Origin: Phymatolithon calcareum
Taxonomy: Eukaryota; Rhodophyta; Florideophyceae; Hapalidiales
Assembly (NCBI GenBank): GCA_977006965.1
Contig: OZ345381.1
Coordinates: forward strand, 186,001 to 250,000
Length of the DNA: 64,000 bases
Direction: 5' to 3'
The translations under genes and the position numbers were made by a program. The first letter of the stretch is position 1, and every line of letters starts with the position of its first letter. Shown piece by piece: positions 30,551 to 42,920 of this stretch. The notes under the pieces are model-generated. The model ran no database searches and had not been told where the DNA came from. It was given only the letters and a program-made list of their open reading frames with translations.

Positions 30551-33071
30551 CTACGACCTAGACAGATACTCCGGACGCTCTTTTCCTAAAAGCATGCGGA
30601 CACCACATGTTCCTATGTTGCGCGTGGCGTTCACGTCCCTGTCAATGTGGCCCACGCTGCAGGAGTTCTCGCCCGGTGCACTGTTTGGACAGTGTAGCAC
30701 ACGAAAACCTTCACCCTTTTGCATAGCCTTCCCACATCCATGACACCGTGCAGACGTCCGGAACTCATCCGTCAGAATCACAGGACACATCTTCGCCAAA
30801 GCCCGAATCAGCTTCTTCCGCGGAGTAGGCCCGCTTTTCCCAAACCTGTACTCAGCATTGCCGAAGAAAACGACCCGGGGACGACCGTACAGCTCCTTCT
30901 TCTTCTGCTTCTTCTGTTGGCCCTTCAACCGCCGCAGCTCTATTTGTTCCTCGTCGAACAATAACGAGGATGCAAGGTGATGGATCGCTCTTTGCCCGGC
31001 ACGGAAACGCGCAAACTGCTTCTGTCGCCGCAGGGGACTTAGAAGTTCCTCCATCATGATGGGCAAAGTCTCGTGAACGACCGTGGCGTACGCTCTCGCT
31101 TTTCCGGCCTCCTTCAGCGTCACCGCGCTGAATCGCTGCACGGCAGCTCGGTACGCAGGGTCGCTTTGTCGCCTGGTCGCTTCGAATTTTTGGGAATGGA
31201 TAGATAAGTTCTCTCGACGGAACTTCTTCGTTGGAAAGCTGGTGCCAAACTGCGCGAATGCCGACGACTTGAAGTCGCGAACGGGAAAGTTCATTGTTGC
31301 TCTTGCCGTCGTGGCCACTTCGACCAGACCGGGGTCGAGATCGATAGCGATGATTTCGCCCCTCACATCTCGAGGAACCGGTTTCGCGCCTTTGAACACT
31401 CCCTTCGTGTGCTTCTTAACGTCGTACTTGTCCGTGATCTCGCGGTAGCCTTTCTTGTCAAGCACGTCAAGACCGGTGGGTACTCGGCTTGCCCGTGTGT
31501 CTTCTACTGTGGCCAAGACGACCTTCACCTGAAGGCCGTCCGTGGTTACGGAGTTAACTAGCCACGGTATGGGCATCGAAGGGTCCCTTTTTAGCTTCTC
31601 GTACATCCGTTTATTGAGCGTCCAGGCACTGCGGGAGAGTACAGGTATGCCCTTCCGCAGTCGGCGACGGAGTTTGAAGAGTTTTCGGCGGTGCCTTTTA
31701 GACTTCTTTGATGTCTTGCTGGGTATATCGATGTTCCTTTCGACGGTTTCGGTTGAGTGAAAGTCAAAACAAGAGGTCCACCAAATCCTCGAATTCCGAG
31801 GAAGATGAGGAACGCCAACACTGTTGAGCAACGTGTTGAGTGACTCGCGGTCGTACTACACGAAAGCCCTGGTCAAAGCGAATTTGGGGAGCAGGAGAAA
31901 TGACAGCGGAACCATGTCAAACCCGGGAAATGCTCGCGCTTGGAGAAGGGCGCGGTAGCCCTCCGATAGATTATCGTTAGGGTGCACAAGGTTCACTTCC
32001 TCAAAAACTTGTCGTCTTTTCTCCAAAATTTCCGTGTTGTGCTCTCTGAACATGCGTGTTAACATGAGCATACAAGAAAACTCGGTTTTTGTCCGGTACC
32101 GAAAGTTATCGAACTCTTCCGGGGGAGAGGCCTTCTTTCTTTTTTTCGGCGATGGTTCTCGGAGCGGGGCGAACAAATCGCGATAGTCTCGGACGACTTC
32201 GGTCAGCGGTTCCGACCAGTGCACCAAGTCGTCCCGAGCACAAAACTTGGAAATTCTTGCTTTCGCGCCATCTTTGTCCGATGTAGCGCAGCTGTCGTGC
32301 ACGACTTGAGCTGCTGCATCGATATCTTTTCGAAAATTTTCGAAATTGTGCACCACAGCATGCGTTTTTTCCGCCAAGGTGGGCCTTATGAAAGCTAGGA
32401 ATCGACCGCTAAAATTTTCGGAGAGATGCCTCTTCATGGCCGTCAGCATTTGCGTAGACAGCGAGGTGGAGACGCATCGCTGCGGAAAGTTGGAGAAACT
32501 TTCTATACATGATGGAAAAATACCGATGTCGAACCTGTGCGACTTCATTTCGAAAATTATGTCGAGCAACGTCCCATTCCGCTGTCATCATGTAACATGA
32601 CTGCGGAATGGGACGTTGCTCGACATAATTTTCGAAATGAAGTCGCACAGGTTCGACATCGGTATTTTTCCATCTTCTTTGAGCGTCAGCGCGTACGCTT
32701 CGGTTGGTGAAACGCAGAAAAAGCGTTGATATAAACCAATTTTCAAACACCAGTTCGTGCGAAATGTCAGCAGGCTCGTCGTCCGCGAGGACATTGAGGT
32801 ACACGGAGACGATATGCCGGAGAGTACCGAGCGACCTCGCGTGCCGGTCCATAACTTGGAGCAGCATATCCCGGTTCTGCATATCGGACCGAATGCATGC
32901 GTCTGCGGAGGACGTTATGGTCATCGCCCTTGTGCTTCTATTGGCCTTCGGTATTTTGCGTATCGACGCGAATTGTTGTAGTTCGTTGTTCGCGGCGATG
33001 GTGCGCCGTTTCTTCTTCGACGGTGTATCGTCGTCATCGCCGTCGCCGGCAGGTGTAGCGACGACATCCAT
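30551..33071 (-). pseudogene. Fanzor: eukaryotic TnpB-family RNA-guided nuclease gene, lightly damaged
   Basis: About 840 codons from ATG 33071. The N-terminus has an acidic patch and PSKKKRR nuclear signal. The middle (32450-31860) is helical (MLTAMKRHLSENFSGRFLAF) with a second basic patch (PSPKKRKKAS). The C-terminal part (from about 31855) has a Lys/Arg-rich linker, then RuvC-I GEIIAIDLDPGLVEVAT (31350-31300), RuvC-II-like RPRVVFFGNAEYRFGKSGP (30880-30830), a CxxC...C...C zinc ribbon (ARCHGCGKAM, LHCPNSAPG) and RuvC-III HIDRDVNATRNI. This is the Fanzor/TnpB order. Damage: a frame change near 32750, a perfect 72-bp inverted duplication at 32511-32674 with two stops at its centre, and one TAG at 31858-31856, after which the same frame continues. 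All recognisable catalytic residues remain. Confidence 0.9.
32511..32674. repeat. Perfect 72-bp inverted repeat inside the Fanzor coding region
   Basis: Arms 32511-32582 and 32603-32674 are exact reverse complements, with a 20-nt spacer that itself extends the stem with one mismatch. Removing one arm would join the coding frames upstream and downstream, so one arm is an added inverted copy. Confidence 0.95.
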
Positions 33072-33160
33072 GTCCCACCCAGAGTTCGGTGGTCTCTGGG
33101 CTGGTGGTTAGGTTGTGGAGTGGTCGAGTGTAGCTTCGGTAGGTAAGCATTGACGTAGAC

Positions 33161-33168
33161 TTTATATA
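33161..33168 (-). promoter_or_regulatory. TATA box of the Fanzor gene
   Basis: Minus-strand TATATAAA lies 90 bp upstream of the Fanzor ATG (33071). It is the best TATA match near any gene in the window. Inference from sequence and position. Confidence 0.5.
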
Positions 33169-36100
33169 GATGGTACTAAAAACTCAGCCAACAAGTCATC
33201 CATCACGGATGGTAAGGACTCTCGTGGTTGTACCATTATACTACATCCCGTTTCTCTGCTTATCTCGCAAAGAGACAGTGAGGCAATTGTCGCGTGAGAC
33301 TGTACAGGGCGAGAACACTGTTGTGAACATGTTCCATCAAGAGTTTCGAAACCAGGGCGCTCTGAGTGGCCGTACGCTTATCATCTGTGTTGAAAGGTTG
33401 GTCTAGATAAAGTATTGGTGTTTATTCGCTCGTGTTTTTGTTATTTTTTGCCTTGACCTTAGCTAAGCTTGAGGTTTGGGGGTCCGGGCGTATCTATCTA
33501 AACGAATGCTACTATTCCTGGGGATTCTAGAATGTCTTGTGTTGCGGGGTACAGTGATCACGCGCCACAAGGATGGATGAAAATCGGATAAATCTATGAG
33601 ATTGGATCTGCTTAATCTACGGGGCGCCACGCGCTTGGTATGACGAGTAGGTGCAGTTAGGAGGAAGAGCTCTTTATCATTGGTGAGGAAGTGTCTTCTT
33701 TGCCTAGCTGCAAGAGGGAGCCATAGCAGGGACCCTCAACGCTCTACAACTTGCAACCTATCCCGATGTCGCACCCGCTGTTATGTCGCTGTCCGAAGGA
33801 GGTCGCTTTTTCCTCTCGCGACTGTACGCCGCACAAATTGGATCGCGGTAGTCATGCTGCTCGTCGTAAGTGATCTGATGGGCCATACGGGCACGTGACT
33901 CTCGTGTGTCTATGCGCTGCATCGCTGTCTTTCGCGTAGGTGTAGTTAGATCTAGATTGCAAAGCCGCTCTATCGTGATGAGCTTAGCTTGAGACGAGCA
34001 CATAACAACGGACGAACGGCAAATTAATCTGCAGAATTCTGCCGTTTCGATAATTAAATCGGATTTATTAATGAATCACAGTACCCAATTCAACATAGCT
34101 TGGACGAGAGCTACGTTTCACCGTTCATGGAGGCATCAATTAAGGTAAATGTGCAATGGGAGGGTGGAAAGGTAGACGATATCACTACAGTCACCATCAA
34201 GATTCGCGACGACGCCTCAATTCAGCCGATCACATTATTGTCGACACTACCAGAATTGCAAGAGCCTGTTGATAGTGAAGAAGCATTCGCGGCAGAAACG
34301 CAAACCGTGTGATTGGAATTGAGGTCCACTATAACCGAGCTCAATTAGGTATATCATGCACCGTGTCCAAGATGCTTGTGGGAGTCACTGATAGCAGATT
34401 GAGAAACCTCTTTTCCAATGTCGTCTATGTTCATGTCGCCGTTGCCGAACTCTCTTGAGATAACTTTTGAGAAGCAGAGATTCTGTCGCGCGCGACTTAG
34501 TAGCCATATGTATCGTTTCACCTGTTGAAGCTCCTATCCGATAGGCGCCTCGGCCCTCTGTCATGATCAGTCGAAAAAATTGGTCTCCAGTGGGAGCACA
34601 AGTTGCTCAATGTGTCCTGCACCGAATGCACATTGTGCAATATTCTTGTCACAACAGGCTTTCCATTCCCTTACTAAGAGAATGAGCTGAATTCGAAAAC
34701 TATGCAGAGTCCAATCGAAAACTGCGGCCTAGAATACTTGGCAAGAGTGCAATTTGTTCAGCTCAGCATTTCGCTGATATCACGACGAGTACTGTCCAAA
34801 GACCGCGCTACGATCTTGTACTGATCCATCGCCATCGCCATCGCCACTACACGATTGATTATCTCTGTGCTATGTGCATGGAGAATTCTTTGAGTACTGA
34901 CTATCCCAGTTGCGGTAGGGCAAAAAAGAGAACGCCGTTGTCCATCTTGTCTATGCTCTAATTTGAGTTGGAGCTCTGAGCGTCCTAACGGTGCAACTCT
35001 GCAATACATCACCGGCTTATAGATCTCGCTCATGACACTTTGTTGTTTTGTTGAAACCCTTCGGGAAAGCACGTGGACATTGTACGATTATGCACACGGT
35101 TTTCATTACTGTTTTCGATTGCACCCTGTTCGACGAAAACACTACGTTCTTGCTACTCCTTGTTTCGCATGGCGGAGTTCAATCCTATATCGTGAGCATG
35201 GAATCCACTGCTTCTGTTCCAACAAACCCGGGTAATTCTTATCTTGTTGTAAAGCCCTCAAGATCCACCCTAGGGCTGATTCTTTTGTTCTTCAAAATTA
35301 GGAACTTGTTTCGAGAGCTACGTTCTGGAGGGACAAACGTTTCATGAAGAACCCACTCGCCTTTGAGCCTTTCTATCCGATAGTAACCCAGTGTCCCTCT
35401 ACGAGACCGATGGGGGATTGACGAAATGTACCTGTCGAGGGCGTGTTCAAAACGGTGTTGTGGTAGTGCATTTGTAACTATTAACCAAGGGAAATTGTGC
35501 AGGACATGAATTCAAGTAGTGCACAATTGGCATGAAACAAACACGTTAACGCGTTTGTTTCATGCCATGTGATAGCGCATGCAATGTTTTGCTAAAAACG
35601 GAGTGCAACTTATAGAGAAAGCCGAATCGAAATTGCAAGAATTTCACATACTCTACTTGCTTTTGTCTCAGCAGAAACGTCACCACAAAATTAGCACAGA
35701 CGCAAGTGCGGTCAAGAGCAGTCGCCCTGCTTCCGATTACGAAGGCACCAATCTCCTTTTGCAAGGGAGAGATTGAACGATTCTCGAAATCCATGCAACT
35801 AGATCTATTTTAGTTAAGTAGGCTTGGATCAGATAATCACATTGCGAGAATCGCGATGATAGAGAAGTATCAGCCGACATGAGGTAACACACGGAAATTG
35901 CAGCAGACCCCAGCCATGATCTGATGCGAACAGTTTAAACTTTCTTAAACGGCAAATGCTGATTAGCAGTCCCTTTCCTGGTCCCAAGTGCCCTGAAGGA
36001 CGAGACATAGACCGCACTTGTCAGTAATAGAGACTGCTGCGTGTACAACACATGGTAGCCTGCAACTATACGGACATCGTGGTTGTGAACATGCGTTGTT

Positions 36101-36365
36101 CGAAGCAACCAATGATTCTGACAGCTAGAATTGTTGTCGCAATTTGGCAATCATGAATTCACCAGAGCGGTTGTTTCAATGGTCATTGATGACGTTAAGT
36201 CACATACAAATTGCTTTTTGTCGGCTATATCAAAAGAAATTTCCATCACGAAGGATATTGCGTAAACAACACACAGATTAGTGTCCGAGAGTGAAGTTAA
36301 TGCATCATATCTGCGTTTTCGACCAGTATATCCGGTATCGATTGCAGACCCGGACACAAGAGAAG
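33169..36365. other. Unassigned part of the Rab2 insertion
   Basis: About 3.2 kb with no recognisable protein. It contains a 38-bp palindrome at 35529-35566 (arms GGCATGAAACAAAC / GTTTGTTTCATGCC around CGTTAACG). A short weak frame at 34127-34312 was not assigned. Confidence 0.45.
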
Positions 36366-36726
36366 TGAATGAATGAATGAATGCTTTGTTCCCCTAAGAG
36401 GCTAGCAAGACATGGTTCTATTATTACCTCTACTTAGATTACGGCAGGGCGCTTATCCTGCTAGCTAATTGAACACACGCTTCTTCTCTGCCTGCCGCTC
36501 GTCATCAGACGATTCCACCCGAAGCAACTGCGGTGGTTCCACGTTACGCGAGCACAACAGAAGTACTTATTGGCACTCATGACGTCCCAGCAAGTCGAGA
36601 AGGTGCGAGCAAGACGGTGGACGCAACAGAGCGGGATCACTTCTGGAGACATTCTGGAGGCCTCCTACGTATTGAATGCACTGTAAAAATGCTTGCCCTG
36701 AAGTCCTGCAATAAAGAAAGAAAGAG
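36366..36726. mobile_element. Two LINE 3' remnants: type 1 (minus, 36366-36430) and type 2 tail (plus, to 36726)
   Basis: 36366-36430 has (TGAA)n followed by GCTTTGTTCCCCTAAGAGGC, the reverse complement of a type 1 3' end. 36480-36726 ends TGCAATAAAGAAAGAAAG, the type 2 tail. Coding content is eroded. Confidence 0.6.
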
Positions 36727-37118
36727 CTGTTTCCTCTGCATAGGCCATTGTCTACTGTAAATATTGTTTTGAGAGGCTCAGATTTGAGATCCACAACTAT
36801 GTGGGGTTTACGAATGAATTGGCCCTCTGTTCTGGCCCGGACTTGCTGCCATGTTTAGCCAAAGACGTTTGCAATTCAGCCCGTCTCCTTGTTTGACAGA
36901 GAGTTTCCTTGCAAGTTGACAAACAATGAAGGTCATTGTTGTTCATCTGTCGAAGGCATTGACTCTGATTTGTCCCAAAGGCTACGACGATTTCCTTGGA
37001 TTTTACGAGAGAACGAGGGCGCCACTACTACAAGTTGCAATTGCCAAGCCCGATCGCTCTTACCAAGAAAATTGGAACCGCATCGTGCCACCTGAGAAAT
37101 AGAACACCTCTGCGATAA

Positions 37119-37622
<504 letters not shown>

Positions 37623-37954
37623 GCTTGTTTGTGCATAAGATTAAAATGAGTTTAATGCAAAATGGAACAATTTTTTGGGGAAAATGACATCACAGTGACA
37701 CCGTTGTGCTCACAATGTGAGCACGACTGCACTTCCAATGCATAGCTGAAGTTTCTATCAAATCGGAAACAAATGGGAATGATGTAGATCGAGCGCCTCG
37801 TTCGCCCATAAAGACAAAAAGACGTGCGCAAAGTATTGGATACATGTGAACATGTACCCTCACGTCGACAACGGACGGCGGCACAACAGATATTGTCTCC
37901 ATACGCAGCTTACTCTTAAATTAGTGGTAGTTCGATTATAATACACTACAAAAC
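37623..37954. other. Intergenic region between Rab2 remnant and transporter (convergent 3' ends)
   Basis: Includes a stem CACCGTTGTGCTCACAATG around 37700-37720. Nothing else recognised. Confidence 0.35.
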
Positions 37955-39130
37955 TCAGCCCAATTTTTGTGCAGCTCGTCCCTTCTCCGCACGTTTCGAG
38001 AGTAAGAACACGCCGAAAAAGCTGATTAACACGCCAATTGCAAATTGGATTCGTCTTGCTATGCTGAGTGTTCGGTACTCATCAAAGAAAACGCCACCAG
38101 ACACAATTACGCCACAGCTCCACAGTACCTCGATAACAGGAACAATGAATAGCACATCGTGTTTCGCAAGGAGACGATTAAGAGTGTAAATCCAGAAAAA
38201 AGCAAGAACGAGATAGCACAAAATTAGCACTGCAAATTGTGGTCTGATCACATTGTGCAATCCATCAGCCAGAACGAGAAGCGATGCCTTCATGAGAAAA
38301 ACTGAATTGACGCAAAGAAGCGCCGCTGCACCTGCGTGGCAGACCCCGCTGTAGGCGACTAATGTTGGACTTGCAAAACCCTCACCGCCTGTGCGACGGA
38401 TACGACGAAGGATTTGGGAACGAGCAATCATGAGGGAGGCAGCAAGAGTGAGACATATGGCGACGTAGGCGGTAAACCTTGGGCGACGGAAGAGCACCAT
38501 GATCTCACTGACGGTAAAGCCACTGCATTGACAACAAGTGACCAGAAAAGCCAGCCGCAACGTGCAACGAATGATGAACATAAAGGAAACGCATCGCAGG
38601 CGAAAAAAGACAAAACAATATATCAGCACCCCGTACACAGAATCCAATGTGCGTTACGTAATTCGCAATTTGGCGGTGAATGCAATGACTTACCGCTGGT
38701 CGTCATGGTTAGCGGCTGCGACGGCAAGAATGTTGCCGACAGGAATTAGCACCATGGGAAGAGCGTCGGAAGCAAAGCAAAGTCGCTCACCCAACAGAAC
38801 GGTAGCAAAGAGGGCATTGGAGACAAGAGCCATACTTGACAGAGGGGCAAGCAATGTTTGTGCAGCGAAGCGCAAGCCGATAGTGTTGAGGAGACCACCC
38901 GCTGAGTTGATGGCATATCCAGACATCCATAGTGCTTTAGAATGAAGGGCTCCGGTGCGTCGGTTGAAGCGCGTTTCGCGCTGCGGTGTGGCCGAGGAGA
39001 GTTTGATATGGGATAGCTTTATGAGGTTCATTCCCATGCCACAAAGCGTGTATCCGACAATGGCAAAGCCGAGCCCGACCGCCCACGCGGGCAGCGGCCC
39101 TCGCAACGAGAGCTCGGGCGTCTCGGCCAT
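37955..39130 (-). CDS. NIPA/DUF803-like magnesium-transporter-family membrane protein
   Basis: Two exons, 39130-38694 and 38522-37955, with a 171-nt intron (GTAAGT to ATGCAG); 334 residues. About nine hydrophobic helices: WAVGLGFAIVGYTLCGMGMN (TM1), SGYAINSAGGLLNTIGL, LLAPLSSMALVSNALFATVLLGE, LPMVLIPVGNILAVAAAN, then four or five more in exon 2. The L(L/A)-x-P-L-S/G...LLGE-x-L pattern after TM2 is the DMT/NIPA hallmark (VTPLGALSV...LNEKL in NIPAs). Splicing gives NHDDQRGFTVSEIMVLFRRP across the junction with phase kept. Family members transport Mg2+ or related divalent cations. The DMT-superfamily call is firm; NIPA subfamily and substrate are inferred. Confidence 0.75.
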
Positions 39131-39835
39131 GCCATGCGCGGGCGGTGAAGGGCGGTGGTGGAGACTGTGGCGCTTGCTTCCGTCGGACCAAAGTTGTGCG
39201 GCAAGAGGGTGTCGAGTCAACGACAATTTGCTGTTCTGGCGCACAAGTCAAAAAAGAATGACGCTGCTGTGATGAGTTCAGCTTTGGATCATACTGTATT
39301 GACACGGGAATCATCCAGACGTGCATGTCAGCCACTGTACGAAACGGGGGCATAGACTAAATTGAATGCTTGGACCCCATTGGATGATCCTAACCCAGGA
39401 AAGCAATTTTGCAGCTTTACAGTTGTGTCAGTCTTCTATTAGTCTCAGTCCTCGGCAAATAAGTAAAAATCTCTTTTTCTCCACGTTGGTTGATGCGTGT
39501 GCACATGCGAGATGAGTGCTACTGCTTACTGATGAACGGTAAGCCCATGTGAAGTCACGATAGTTTACAACCCTGAAGTCAAGCTAAAAACTTTAACAGC
39601 AGGGCACAGGAATGTCACATGCTTTTCCAATTAAAGCGATTGTCATCAGCCGCACAAGCACAGTTCTTTAGAAATCTATGGCGAAGTCCTTTTAAACAAT
39701 GACCGCCATGTGTTGGAACTACGTTCTAAAGCTCTCAAATTTATTCATCTTAGTAATACCACTCGTTACAAGGATGGCAAGGACTCGAATTTGATTGCGA
39801 TAGCAATAGTCTGTTTCTGACCAAGAATCGTATCC
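39131..39835. other. Intergenic region
   Basis: No gene or repeat recognised; upstream flank of the transporter gene. Confidence 0.35.
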
Positions 39836-40080
39836 TTTCTTTCTTTCTTTAATGCAGAATGCGTTAATTAACGCCAGAACTAACCCTAGAGTAAGTTCTC
39901 ATTGTTCAAATATTGGAGTATCTCTACGGGTCTCTCCCTGCACAGATTTTCTACCGTTTTGTCTCGCACTCTTCCGATGAATTTTCGTCGAGAGGCAGTC
40001 CTCCCAGAACAGTGTAGGATGAGGTGCTCCACTGTCTCCTTGACGCCATACGGGCACATCTTGCATACTGGGTAGAATCG
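39836..40080 (-). mobile_element. Non-LTR retrotransposon (type 2) 3' end, well preserved
   Basis: Minus-strand frame from about 40078 gives CKMCPYGVKETVEHLILHCS, then GRTASRRKFIGRVRDKTVEN and LCRERPVEILQYLNNENL with no stop. It is a close relative of the 22-kb copy, with the same zinc knuckle. The tail is the reverse complement of CTTTCTTTCTTTCTTTAATG at 39836-39855. Confidence 0.82.
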
Positions 40081-42150
40081 TATCCGTGCCGATCACTGTG
40101 TGTGTTAGTCTGTTAACTAACCGTTCACTGTGTGTTCACTTGCCGTCCACTGTATGTTATCAATTACACCCATACTAACAACAAAAGACCTTTGTATAAT
40201 GATTTCAACGATAGTGCACCACCAATTGCAACCTCTCTGTACTTAGACTCTTAAGCAAGAACTAAGTGCAACCAAAGCAACAATCATCGTTCTGCGCCAA
40301 CGCCGATCACAACAACATCATTCTAAGCAATGAATGATAGCACTGTTGCTCTTAACTAGCCTGGATAAAGTTCATTTTCTGTTCAGTATAGAAAGAATTA
40401 CAGTTCTGTTCTGCCTCTCTTCAGCTCAGTATCTTTCCATAACAGCGTAGCAGAGAAGAAGAAAACTAGAAAGAATCCTTCTACATTTTCGACCCCTTGT
40501 CGCGTATTGTGCCGAGCGCTGGGGATGTTCGTAAAGAAAGCTTCCTCCACCCCTTTGCTTACAGTGGATTTGTTCGCTGACCTGCTTATACAGTATCCAC
40601 CTTCGCTTTGAGTTAGGCCAACACGAATCGACAGCCTCTAGGCCACGATGACAAACAACGTTGGAGCCACCACAGTCAAAAATCAAGCCGAACCTTGATG
40701 CCTCTACCGAGTAGCAATCGCCTGGGGTTCTCAGAACGAACACAAGTATGATGATGAAAGATCTGGTGTTGTACGCAAAATGTGCTATATCCTCAAGAGA
40801 AGTTTAAAAAAAAGGCTGTAGGCTACACTGTTTGCTGTTCTGTAAGCGTTCCTCAAAATGGACTCTGTCGAAACTTCGACCAATATGGACTCTTACTTAT
40901 AGATTCCAAGGTAGGATCCGCGAATTTACTAGTCCGCCCGGTGGATAGGGCCAGTGTTATTAGCGGTCCACCTGGCTGCCAGTAGTAGTTTCACGGCAGA
41001 AATGGGAGGAAAAATCTGTGTTCGGAGTGGGTATATATTCCTATAACGACCCAGTATAAGGTAGGCAGCAAAGAGAAGCCGCTTAGTCAATCGGTCTTCC
41101 GCGACCCCCTCATAATAGGCTCATACTTCACCTCTCGACTTCACTTAGATGTCCAATTTCCTATGTTCGAAATGAAACGTGTCCCCGATGCTACACTACA
41201 GTCTTTTTCCGCCCTTATCCCATGCTCTGCTTTGAACATCCTTCGGACATGTTGACCAATGCGCTGCGAATTTCTCGTGGGTAGAATGTGTAATACAGTG
41301 GAGCTGTCATGTACCACATCCAAGCTTCAGGCTTGAGACCGTTGCTTGTCTACGCTGCTCACAAGGTTATTTAGACGAGCTGCCACGTGCAATATACACA
41401 TGGCTGTCGACTACCTCACCCACTATCTACGTTTGATTAGTTTGCAGTCAGGGCGCTCGCCAATAGACTGAAGTCGTAAAATTAATACTGAACCTTAGTC
41501 AATAAGACCAAACCCTGTTATATGCTGTAAATCCTTCCGTCACATATCGGAAGCATCCTTCGCCAAGAGACGCTTGTCGTAGAGCACATCCATTTAACAC
41601 TTGAATACCTTAATGTAGGCGTCTCGGTCACTCTTAGATGCGCACAAGTGGACTAGCAATGACTTTTGATATAAAACGTGACAGAGGGACTGACAGAGGA
41701 GCTACTATTGCGCAGCCGTTGTCATTTCGAGCAGAATCAGATTGTAATCGCAAGTAGACTACCCGTCGAGAGCTACCAGATTGAGCTGTAACTATTCAAA
41801 AGTCAAAGGTGTCGGAAACGAAAATGGTTGGAGCATCGAACAAGAGAGGTACTTGTTTAAAAACACGAGTACAACATGGGCGTTTCACGAAGCAAAGTGC
41901 GGTAGAGTCATTTGTTCACGTTAGTGTAAGGACGAGAAAGTAGAAGAAGGACACGAAGGCTTCTGAAGCGAAAACTTCAATGAAGTCCAAGGTGAAGAAA
42001 GAAAGATCGAACAACACCACAGGGTTGACTTGACTACAGCGAGCGCCTATGGAATATAAGGCTTCTCCTTCCGATCTTGTTTTGAATCCTATTAGAAGCT
42101 GTTCACGAGAGACAGTGTCGCGCCCACCGGTATCGCATTGCTACCGCCAG
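40081..42150. other. 2-kb stretch with no recognised feature
   Basis: No open frame resembles a protein family, and no repeats with clear boundaries were seen. A short GTTAACTAAC/CACTGTGTGTT repetition occurs near 40100-40150. Confidence 0.4.
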
Positions 42151-42391
42151 ATCATCTGGAACTTGGTACTGGTGCCGATGGCACGTACACGCACGCAATT
42201 CGGCACAGGCACATTAAAATTTTTAAGCAAGAAACACTTCTGCTAAGTAACGATTCGGCAGTACACGTGTAACTCGTGTCGTGCCGAATAGTTACTTAGC
42301 AGAAGTGTTTCTTGCTTAAAATTTTAAGTGTGACTCTGCCGAATTGCATACGTGTACGTGCCTTCGGCACCCTCACAGGGTTCCAGATGAT
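42151..42391. repeat. 241-bp foldback (hairpin) element
   Basis: Arms of about 115 nt: ATCATCTGGAAC from 42151, and its complement ending GTTCCAGATGAT at 42391. They match at roughly 85% by eye. The inner part is nearly perfect: TTAAGCAAGAAACACTTCTG (42221-42241) against its complement at 42300-42320. The loop is only a few bases at about 42268-42275. It could be a foldback MITE or the template of a long hairpin RNA. No coding content. Confidence 0.85.
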
Positions 42392-42920
42392 GGTGGGGAC
42401 GTCTTCCTTTTCTCGCGACCGACGCCCATTGGTCTGGAAATGACTCGCGAGTTAGTATCGTGATCCCTTATGGACCAGTAGTACACGTTGTCTCGCATGC
42501 ACTGTAAGATAGCTTAGATATCACCTCGAGTGGTTATAAACCACGACGACGCCGACCGAAAGTAAAGAGGGCGGTGAATCCCGCTCGTAGACTCAACTGT
42601 TTGGTTTTGCGCTCGCATCCGTCGCTAGCTCGTCCCGTTGACACTTCGGGTGGATGTTCCCCATCCACATCCATCACCGCATCTTCGTGCCGCCGTATCG
42701 TGCAACGCACAACGTTGCATCCGCGTTCGCGCACGGAGAAAAACCTCATCTATCTGACCTTTGTGTGTGCGTATCTCTTACTACCCCAACCCAGGGGCGT
42801 TGAGTCATTCGCCGCACGATCCCGACACAGAACGTTCAAGGATCCCGACAGTTCTTGCATCCGGCCATCCAAGCGACGTTTTTTCTGTTTCGTTTCTTTC
42901 CGCTTTTGCAGCGACGACCC

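Larger units (their letters stand above)
30416..37118. mobile_element. About 6.7-kb composite insertion in the Rab2 gene carrying a Fanzor gene and LINE remnants
   Basis: Limits are set by the Rab2 exon: VEF ends at 30414 and the frame resumes at 37119 with [20 protein letters not shown], which in Rab proteins are separated by about one residue. Inside are a Fanzor gene (minus) reaching to within 135 bp of the left edge, a 38-bp palindrome at 35529, and LINE 3' remnants at 36366-36726. I could not find convincing terminal inverted repeats at the two edges, nor a clear target duplication. That would suit a TIR-less element, or edges blurred by later nested insertions and decay. The left 2.7 kb is the Fanzor; the rest is unassigned. 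Confidence 0.75.

Noticed and set aside
34100-34312. 70-codon plus-strand frame inside the Rab2 insertion
   Set aside because: Starts at TTG rather than ATG, is short, and has no family match.
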